DNA of 7,308 nucleotides from Treponema sp. (lineage in GTDB: Bacteria > Spirochaetota > Spirochaetia > Treponematales > Breznakiellaceae), in contig JAITON010000196.1 of assembly GCA_031289935.1 (NCBI GenBank), forward strand, positions 1-7,308. Direction: 5' to 3'. The notes beneath the pieces were generated by a model. That model saw only the letters and a program-made list of their open reading frames with translations. It was not told the origin of the DNA and searched no databases. The translations under genes were made by a program, and so were the position numbers. Shown one piece after another: positions 1 to 5,325 of the stretch. Positions within the stretch are counted from its first letter, which is position 1, and each line of letters opens with the position of its first letter.

Positions 1-687
1 ATCGTAATAATTATCCTGCGGGAAGGCAAAAAGCATTGCTTCTGTATCATCAAAAAAGCGGATTGAAAACCACTCCCAGCAGGTGCGCCCGTCCGTTAAA
101 GTATACGTTCCGCCCTGACGGTCAAACCAGGTCTTGCCTTTAAGGTTTTCATACTTTTTGCCGTTGATTGTCAAACTGCCTGAGGTAACGAGATTTGTCC
201 ACGAATAGTAATAAGTACGCTCTTTCTCGCCCGGAATACCCATCTGCAAAAGCCCGTCGTCGCAATGCCAAACGGGCGGCTTGACCGCGTTCGATTCAAC
301 CTCGAGAGCGAATTCGTTACCGTCCATTCGCAGTTTCATTTTTCCTTTGCCCGAAAATTCGTTAGGTTCGAACGTAACGTGCGTTTTGTTTTTAACGGAT
401 ACTTCCGATTCCGTAGTCGTAACTCCCTTGCCGAAGAAAATAGGCGTTTGCGTGTTGTAATGCTTACCCGTTTTTATATCCGTTACCGATTGAATAAGCA
501 GACGGAATTTCAAACCAAGAATGCGCACCTTCGCAAGGGTAAATTGATATCCGAACATATCTCCCGCGTCGTTTTGTAAATACCCCGTGCAATACCACCA
601 CTCCGAACATTTTTTGTGAGTTAAAAACTCATCTTCAAAACTTCCGTGCGGCATCCCCGTGCCCTTTGTATAAACTATTTTTCCCAC
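1..687 (-). CDS. CrtC/AttH-like lipocalin-fold protein, 3' end outside window
   Basis: The minus strand is open from a GTG at 687 to the window edge: 229 codons with no stop. Seen: a SEWWYCTGYL motif at residues 28-37 followed by GYQFTLAK (46-53), then KTWFDRQGG at 185-193 and WEWFSIRFFDD further on. These match the pattern of the CrtC/AttH family (carotenoid 1,2-hydratase-like, COG5621 'predicted secreted hydrolase'), a double lipocalin-like beta barrel. Family members are usually about 330-370 residues, so roughly a third is missing past position 1. There is no signal peptide; the protein starts MGKIVYTKGTGMPHGSF, so it is probably cytoplasmic. No carotenoid genes are nearby and most relatives have no known reaction, so the substrate is unknown. 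The gene is AT-rich (23 G/C in the first 60 bases) compared with lysR-gltB, and is divergent from lysR. The family call is from motif recall. Confidence 0.8.
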   Translation of the reverse strand, partial: MGKIVYTKGTGMPHGSFEDEFLTHKKCSEWWYCTGYLQNDAGDMFGYQFTLAKVRILGLKFRLLIQSVTDIKTGKHYNTQTPIFFGKGVTTTESEVSVKNKTHVTFEPNEFSGKGKMKLRMDGNEFALEVESNAVKPPVWHCDDGLLQMGIPGEKERTYYYSWTNLVTSGSLTINGKKYENLKGKTWFDRQGGTYTLTDGRTCWEWFSIRFFDDTEAMLFAFPQDNYYD

Positions 688-694
688 AAACAAA

Positions 695-701
695 CCCTCC
701 T
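695..701 (-). promoter_or_regulatory. Ribosome binding site for the CrtC/AttH-like gene
   Basis: On the minus strand the sequence is AGGAGGG, with 7 bases between it and the GTG at 687. An in-frame TTG lies two codons upstream of that GTG, but it would leave almost no spacer after the AGGAGGG. The spacing therefore decides for the GTG start. Confidence 0.75.
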
Positions 702-738
702 TTTTGGTATTATTCGCCTGCGATTGGCAGCATGATAC

Positions 739-828
739 CTAACTCATGCGCTTTACCATGAAACACTTCTTTTGAGAATAGAGCAACTCAGTGAAAAGGT
801 CAAGAGATCCGGCTCCTCTTGCAGTCAT
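739..828 (-). CDS. Possible 29-residue ORF, unrecognised
   Basis: ATG at 828 to TAG at 739, 29 residues, on the same strand as the CrtC/AttH-like gene and ending 51 bases before it. The peptide includes GAGSLDLFTELLYSQKKCF and ends VKRMS; it reads like ordinary protein rather than random translation. The frame carries six further sense codons upstream of the ATG, then an in-frame stop. A weak GAGAGG lies 11 bases before the ATG. It could be a leader peptide, the decayed end of an older gene, or chance. I do not recognise it. Confidence 0.2.
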   Translation of the reverse strand: MTARGAGSLDLFTELLYSQKKCFMVKRMS

Positions 829-940
829 GTACTCATCAACCTCTCACAAAACTGCGGCATTTTGCGGCCGCCGTAAACCCCGCTTCCTGAGCAGCCGGCC
901 CGGTCGCAGGAGACCTTTCCCATTCCCCCGCCGGCGTTTC

Positions 941-1187
941 CAAAAACGCTTGAGGGTTTACCCAAAAACGTTTGAGGGTTTACCCCAAAACCCCGTAGGT
1001 TTTTTTCAAAACGTCTGAGGTTTTTTCCAAAACGTTTGAGGTTTTACCTCAAAACCCCGCAGGTTTTTCCAAAAACGTTTGAGGTTTTTTTCAAAACCCC
1101 TGGTGTTTTCATCAGAATTCCTGAGCTTTAGCCTTAAACGCCTGAGGCTCAGCCTTAAACGCCTGAGGCTCAGCCCTAAACGCCTGG
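941..1187. repeat. Tandem array of about twelve 21-22 bp hairpin-like units
   Basis: Aligned on the AAAAC block, unit anchors fall at 947, 969, 991, 1012, 1033, 1055, 1076, 1097, about 1118, 1139, 1160 and 1181, so every step is 21 or 22 bp. Units 3-8 fit AAAAC-N7-GTTTT exactly: the arms are conserved and can pair, and the 7-base loop varies (GTTTGAG, GTCTGAG, CCCGTAG, CCCGCAG, CCCTGGT). Units 1-2 carry one extra G. The last units change to a related form containing GCCTGAGGCTCAG; two 21-bp copies (1132-1152 and 1153-1173) are identical. The array stops just before the lysR control region. It has no coding character. Its function is unknown; the period is near two helical turns. Confidence 0.9.
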
Positions 1188-1191
1188 ATAA

Positions 1192-1209
1192 TATAATTGA
1201 TTGGTTATA
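1192..1209. promoter_or_regulatory. Dyad TATAA-N8-TTATA upstream of lysR, candidate LysR operator
   Basis: A perfect 5-bp inverted repeat, TATAA then TTATA, separated by 8 bases, lies 4 bp upstream of the lysR -35-like hexamer. A second dyad with the same 18-bp geometry lies before gltB at 2207-2224. LysR-type proteins bind partly dyadic sites, classically T-N11-A; here the spacing gives T-N12-A. An autoregulatory operator is the inference. The stretch is AT-rich, so chance symmetry remains possible. Confidence 0.45.
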
Positions 1210-1213
1210 AGGA

Positions 1214-1242
1214 TTGACTTTTTTCCGGGTATCCGCTAGGCT
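1214..1242 (+). promoter_or_regulatory. Candidate sigma70-like promoter for lysR
   Basis: TTGACT (1214-1219) is a 5 of 6 match to the -35 consensus. After 17 bp comes TAGGCT (1237-1242), a weak -10. Transcription would then start at about 1249, at or next to the lysR ATG, giving a leaderless or nearly leaderless message. That fits the lack of a properly spaced ribosome binding site: only GGGG sits 2 bases before the ATG. Confidence 0.4.
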
Positions 1243-1248
1243 GGGGCT

Positions 1249-2205
1249 ATGAACGATTTACAGATACGCTATTTCCTGGAACTGGTAAACAACGGCATCA
1301 GTTTTACGAAGGCCGCCCAGGCGGTCTATATTTCCCAGCCGGCCCTGAGCAAGCATATCAGAAACCTGGAGCAGGAGCTGGGGGTCAAGCTCTTCGATAC
1401 GGCCAACCGCTCCCAGGCCAAGCTGACTCCCGCGGGGACGCTTTTCTATCAGTTTTTTAGCCGCAGTAAGGCGGATTTGAAGAATATCACCGACCAGGCA
1501 AAGCTCCTGGAGAGCCAGTCCCGGGGAAAGGTGCTGATTGCCGGGCTTGAGCTCTGGGATATGGGAACGATCCTGCCGGAGATCAGTACGTTTTACGCGG
1601 CCTACCCGAACATTGACATCTCCTTTACCTGGGTTGAAATCCGTTCGATACGGAACAGTATTATCGATAATTCCTATGATCTGGCTATCTCCACGCGCCT
1701 TCCTTTTGAAGGGCTGGAGAATGTTTTTAGGAGGCATCTCTATGATAGCCCTATGGTTTGTCTCTATTCAAAAAACCATCCCCTGGCCTCCAAAGAGCAT
1801 CTCCAGTTCAGCGATTTTAAGGACGCGGCCTTTTTTGAACTGGAGAACGAGGCGAATACGGTGATCCGGCAGAACCACGAGGCTTATTGCCGGGCCCGGG
1901 GCTTTACGCCGAATATCCGGCTCAAGCCGAACCTGGATTCCATCGTGCTGGCCATTGAGAGCGGCTGCGGGGGGATGATCTTCGATCAGGCGGCGCATAT
2001 CGTGAACCATAGCAGCTTCCGGTATATTGTGCTGGAGGAAAGCGTCCCGATCTTTGCGATCTGGAAGCAGGATAACCAAAACCCGGCCCTGGAGTTGTTT
2101 ATCCGGGAATGTGTCGGGGAAGGGCCCCAGGGCGCGCCGCCAGGGCTTGCCTCCGGGTCCGCCCCCGGGCCTGCTCCCGGGTCCGCAACGAATCATATTG
2201 TCTAG
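1249..2205 (+). CDS. LysR-family transcriptional regulator
   Basis: A 318-residue protein. Residues 1-60 are a LysR winged helix-turn-helix: LQIRYFLELVNNGISFTKAA, then the recognition-helix pattern ISQPALSKHIRNLEQELG (28-45) and KLFD (47-50). Residues of about 90-295 form the effector-binding domain, which usually senses a small metabolite and whose dimers bind DNA. The first ATG is the only sensible start. The gene lies 54 bp upstream of gltB on the same strand, so control of glutamate synthase is likely, as GltC does in Bacillus; orthology to GltC is not claimed. Oddities: a Gly/Pro/Ala/Ser-rich tail from about residue 292 that includes a 12-bp tandem repeat, no good Shine-Dalgarno sequence, and a TAG stop after which the frame stays open into gltB. 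The family call is secure; the effector is unknown. Confidence 0.93.
   Translation: MNDLQIRYFLELVNNGISFTKAAQAVYISQPALSKHIRNLEQELGVKLFDTANRSQAKLTPAGTLFYQFFSRSKADLKNITDQAKLLESQSRGKVLIAGLELWDMGTILPEISTFYAAYPNIDISFTWVEIRSIRNSIIDNSYDLAISTRLPFEGLENVFRRHLYDSPMVCLYSKNHPLASKEHLQFSDFKDAAFFELENEANTVIRQNHEAYCRARGFTPNIRLKPNLDSIVLAIESGCGGMIFDQAAHIVNHSSFRYIVLEESVPIFAIWKQDNQNPALELFIRECVGEGPQGAPPGLASGSAPGPAPGSATNHIV
2149..2184 (+). repeat. Three 12-bp tandem repeats in the lysR 3' end
   Basis: GCCTCCGGGTCC, GCCCCCGGGCCT and GCTCCCGGGTCC follow each other without gaps. They encode ASGS, APGP and APGS (residues 301-312) in a low-complexity C-terminal tail beyond the usual end of the effector-binding domain. 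The unit length is a multiple of three, so the frame is kept. Confidence 0.85.
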
Positions 2206-2226
2206 GTATACCGCTTTTTGTATACT
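2198..2226 (+). promoter_or_regulatory. Candidate sigma70-like promoter for gltB
   Basis: TTGTCT (2198-2203) overlaps the lysR stop codon; after exactly 17 bp comes TATACT (2221-2226), a 5 of 6 match to the -10 consensus. The predicted start is near 2233, ahead of a strong ribosome binding site. gltB could thus be transcribed alone as well as by read-through from lysR. The 2206-2225 dyad fills the spacer and overlaps the -10. Confidence 0.5.
2206..2225. promoter_or_regulatory. Dyad GTATAC-N8-GTATAC before gltB, candidate operator
   Basis: Two copies of GTATAC, itself a palindrome, are separated by CGCTTTTT, giving a perfect 6-bp inverted repeat. The core TATAC-N8-GTATA (2207-2224) has the same length and spacing as TATAA-N8-TTATA at 1192-1209. 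It lies between the -35 and -10 of the gltB promoter, where a bound protein would most simply repress, though control of RNA polymerase geometry is also possible. As RNA it could form a 6-bp hairpin with an 8-base loop, too weak for a convincing terminator. Confidence 0.5.
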
Positions 2227-2245
2227 GAGGGGCATCGCGCAGAGG

Positions 2246-2251
2246 AAGGAG
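2246..2251 (+). promoter_or_regulatory. Ribosome binding site for gltB
   Basis: AAGGAG with 8 bases to the ATG at 2260. This fixes the start there. The frame is open further upstream, including a TTG at 2218, but those codons have no ribosome binding site and lie in the promoter. Confidence 0.8.
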
Positions 2252-2259
2252 CCGTCTTT

Positions 2260-5200
2260 ATGGAAGAGAACAAGCAGCAGAGGGGCCTTTACCGGCGGGA
2301 GTACGAGCACGACTCCTGCGGCATCGGGTTTGTGGCGGATATTAAGGGGCGGGCCTCCCACCAGATACTGAAGCGGGGCCTGGAGGTTCTGGAACGGATG
2401 GAGCACCGGGGGGCCGAGAGCGCGGACAATAAGACCGGCGATGGTTCCGGCGTGCTCATGCAGATTCCCCAGGGGTTTTACCGGAAGCTTGTGCCCGGTT
2501 TGCCCGGCGCGGGGAGCTATGGCACGGGGCTCTTTTTCTTCCCTGCAATCTGCAAAACGGATACAACCGGAGCGGTTTCTTCTATAATACAGGCAAAGAT
2601 TGATGAGACGGCGGCCTGGGCGGGCCTTTCCCTGGCGGCCTGGCGGGATGTGCCGGTCGGGCATAGTGCGGCCGGTCCTATGGCCGCGCTGGTGGAGCCT
2701 TGGGTGCGGCAGATTTTTGTGCAGGCCAGGGAGCTTGTGTCCCGGCCACCGGTCTTACCGGCGGCCCTGCTGGCAGAAACGCCGCTGGAACTGCGGCTCT
2801 ACCTGTTCCGCAAACGGCTGGAAGGGGCGCTGGCTGCCGACGAGTCCCTCGCCAAGGCAGGGGCGCAGTGTTATCTTCCCTCGCTCTCATCCCGGACTAT
2901 CGTTTACAAGGGTATGCTCATGCCGAACCAGCTCCCGGATTACTTTCCGGAGCTGCGGGACCCTGGTATGGAGACCGCCGTGGCTCTGATCCACTCGCGG
3001 TTTTCTACCAACACCTTTCCGGACTGGCCCCTGGCTCAGCCCTTCCGTATGGTGGCCCACAACGGTGAAATCAACACGATTAAGGGGAACCGCTTCTGGA
3101 TGGCCGCCCGGGAGGCCCTTTACGAGCATAAGACCCTGGGGCCGGTGTTGAAGGAGATTCTACCGGTCCTTGAGCCGGGCCGGAGCGACTCGGCCAGTTT
3201 CGACAACGCGCTGGAATTCCTGGTGATGACGGGCCGGAGCCTGCCCCAGGCTCTGATGATGCTTATCCCCGAGTCCTGGAACGACCGGAACCCTATTCCT
3301 GCGGAACTCAAGGACTTTTACGCTTATCACGCCTGTTTGATGGAGCCCTGGGATGGTCCGGCTTCTATAGTTTTCTGCGACGGCCGTTATGTGGGAGGTA
3401 CCCTGGACCGGAACGGTCTGCGGCCATCCCGCTACACGATCACCAGGGACGATCTCATCGTCATGGCCTCCGAGACGGGGGTCCAGGATTTTAGCCCTGA
3501 GGAGCTGGTTTACAAGGGCCGGCTCATGCCGGGGAAGCTGCTTCTGGTGGACCTGGAGGAGGGCCGCATCATCCCCGACGAGGAAGTGAAGCGTAACGTT
3601 TCCCAGGCCAGGCCCTACAGCCGCTGGGCCCGGGAGAATATCATCACCCTGGATCAGAGCGAGGCCCGCTCCGGCACTCCCGTTATGGCTATTCCTGACA
3701 TCCTTTTCATGGAACGGGCCTTTGGGTACACCCGGGAAGACCGGGAGCGGCTGCTCCTCCCCATGGCGGAAACCGGCCAGGAACCCACCAGTTCCATGGG
3801 CACCGACACACCTTTGGCGGTCTTTTCCGATAAGAGCCAGCGGGTGTATGCCTACTTCAAGCAGGTCTTCGCCCAGGTAACCAACCCGCCCATCGACTCC
3901 ATCCGGGAAGACCTGGTAATGACCCTGACGAGCTTCGTGGGGCCCCAGGGCAATCTGCTGGAAGAAACCGGGGCGGCCTGCCGGCGTATCAAGGTGATTA
4001 CCCCGATCCTGAAGCCGGGGGAACTGGCGCGGCTCCTGGGGATACGGCCGGACTTATTCAAGAGCAGGACCCTGGACATGGTATTTGCGGAGGGGCTGGA
4101 ACAGGCCATTGACCGCCTGGTCGCCCAGGCCATCGACGCCGTGAAGGACGGTGCGTCCCTGCTGGTGCTTTCCGATAGAAAGGCCCTGGCCCCCGATGCA
4201 GGGCTCTGCGCCATACCAGCGCTCTTGGCGGCGGGGGCGGTACACCACGGGCTCATCAGGGCGGGCTTACGCATGAAAGCCTCCATCATTATGGAATCTG
4301 CGGAGCCCCGGGAAATCATGCACTTCGCCCTGCTCTTTGGCTACGGGGCCGATCTTATCGTACCCTACGGAGCCCTGGCCTCTATCTCCCTGCTCTGCCG
4401 GGGGGCCGATGCGGGGCGGCTCGGCTCCTACGCGGAGGCGGAAAAGCGCTACCTCAAGGGCCTGGCCAAGGCCATGCTCAAGGTAATCTCCAAGATGGGC
4501 ACCAGTACCCTGCGCTCCTACCGGGGGGCCCAGATTTTCGAGGCCCTGGGCCTGGGGGAAGCGGTCATCGAGAAATGCTTCCGGGGCACGGAGAGCCGTA
4601 TCGGCGGGCTGGGCTTTGCGGAGCTTGAGGCCGAGGCTCTGGCCCGCGCCGGGGAGGCCCGAAAGGCCCGGGACCAGGCCGGCGGTGAGGTTCGGCCCGA
4701 GGATTACCTCCTGGCAGGGGACGGGCAGTACCGCTGGCGCAGAGGCGGCGAACAGCACGCCTGGAACCCCGAGACCATCTACCTGCTCCAATGGGCCGCC
4801 AGGGCCGGGGATTATGGCAAGTTCAAGCAATTTACCCAGGCGGCCAATGCGTTGAATCAGAGCCCCCATGTAATCCGGGGGCTTCTGGACTTTAACAAGA
4901 CGCCGGGCGCCATTCCCCTTGAGGAAGTGGAAAGCGTGGAGGAAATCATGAAGCGCTTTACCACCGGGGCCATGAGCTTTGGCTCTATCTCCAGAGAGGC
5001 CCACGAGACCATTGCCCAGGCGATGAACTCCATCCAGGGCCGCTCCAACTCGGGCGAGGGCGGGGAGGCGCCGGAACGCTTCGCGCCCCAGCCCGATGGA
5101 CGGTGGCTGCGGAGCGCCATCAAGCAAGTGGCATCGGCCCGCTTCGGGGTAACCAGCGAGTATCTGGCCAATGCCCGGGAGCTCCAGATCAAGATTGCCC

Positions 5201-5325
5201 AGGGAGCCAAGCCCGGCGAGGGGGGCCAGCTTCCGGGGCACAAGGTGGACGCCATGATCGCCAAGACCCGGCACGCAACCCCCGGCGTTACCCTCATCAG
5301 TCCGCCGCCCCACCACGACATCTAG
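2260..5325 (+). CDS. gltB: GltB N-terminal part, glutaminase and central domains, to TAG
   Basis: 1021 residues as literally translated. The nucleophile is Cys20 in EHDSCGIGFVADIKG. Glutaminase-domain motifs follow: EHRGAESADNKTGDGSG, RFSTNTFPDWPLAQPFRMVA, HNGEINTIKGNRFW and GGTLDRNGLRPSRY. The central domain holds EPTSSMGTDTPLAVFSDK and QVTNPPIDSIREDLV. The start of the synthase domain includes GAMSFGSIS (Met905) and RSNSGEGGE (from residue 928), both tied to FMN and substrate handling in the family. The product ends at PPPHHDI, where relatives continue YSIEDLA. Alone it might keep glutaminase activity but lacks the cluster ligands and half of the FMN barrel. Confidence 0.85.
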   Translation: MEENKQQRGLYRREYEHDSCGIGFVADIKGRASHQILKRGLEVLERMEHRGAESADNKTGDGSGVLMQIPQGFYRKLVPGLPGAGSYGTGLFFFPAICKTDTTGAVSSIIQAKIDETAAWAGLSLAAWRDVPVGHSAAGPMAALVEPWVRQIFVQARELVSRPPVLPAALLAETPLELRLYLFRKRLEGALAADESLAKAGAQCYLPSLSSRTIVYKGMLMPNQLPDYFPELRDPGMETAVALIHSRFSTNTFPDWPLAQPFRMVAHNGEINTIKGNRFWMAAREALYEHKTLGPVLKEILPVLEPGRSDSASFDNALEFLVMTGRSLPQALMMLIPESWNDRNPIPAELKDFYAYHACLMEPWDGPASIVFCDGRYVGGTLDRNGLRPSRYTITRDDLIVMASETGVQDFSPEELVYKGRLMPGKLLLVDLEEGRIIPDEEVKRNVSQARPYSRWARENIITLDQSEARSGTPVMAIPDILFMERAFGYTREDRERLLLPMAETGQEPTSSMGTDTPLAVFSDKSQRVYAYFKQVFAQVTNPPIDSIREDLVMTLTSFVGPQGNLLEETGAACRRIKVITPILKPGELARLLGIRPDLFKSRTLDMVFAEGLEQAIDRLVAQAIDAVKDGASLLVLSDRKALAPDAGLCAIPALLAAGAVHHGLIRAGLRMKASIIMESAEPREIMHFALLFGYGADLIVPYGALASISLLCRGADAGRLGSYAEAEKRYLKGLAKAMLKVISKMGTSTLRSYRGAQIFEALGLGEAVIEKCFRGTESRIGGLGFAELEAEALARAGEARKARDQAGGEVRPEDYLLAGDGQYRWRRGGEQHAWNPETIYLLQWAARAGDYGKFKQFTQAANALNQSPHVIRGLLDFNKTPGAIPLEEVESVEEIMKRFTTGAMSFGSISREAHETIAQAMNSIQGRSNSGEGGEAPERFAPQPDGRWLRSAIKQVASARFGVTSEYLANARELQIKIAQGAKPGEGGQLPGHKVDAMIAKTRHATPGVTLISPPPHHDI
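5323..5325 (+). other. In-frame amber codon replacing a conserved Tyr in gltB
   Basis: Codons read H-H-D-I-TAG-S-I-E-D-L-A-E-L in unbroken frame. GltB relatives, including E. coli as I recall it, read HHDIYSIEDLA. TAC or TAT to TAG is a single-base change. The following base is T, not the C typical of leaky UAG sites. Confidence 0.93.

Noticed and set aside
265..579. Plus-strand open frame of 104 codons
   Set aside because: It lies opposite the well-supported CrtC/AttH-like gene, has an Arg/Phe-rich composition typical of an antisense frame, and has no ribosome binding site.
702..760. Promoter for the CrtC/AttH-like gene on the minus strand
   Set aside because: An AATAAT-like -10 can be found, but no acceptable -35 lies 16-18 bp upstream.
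791..1018. Plus-strand open frame of 75 codons before lysR
   Set aside because: Its second half is translation of the 21-22 bp array and the rest is Arg/Pro-rich; no ribosome binding site or family resemblance.
941..1187. CRISPR array
   Set aside because: The step is only 21-22 bp with no unique spacers of 30 bp or so, and no cas genes are present; the varying part is a 5-8 base loop.
2218..2259. Earlier gltB start at the TTG at 2218
   Set aside because: It lacks a ribosome binding site, overlaps the likely promoter, and the ATG at 2260 has AAGGAG at ideal spacing with the usual short propeptide before Cys.
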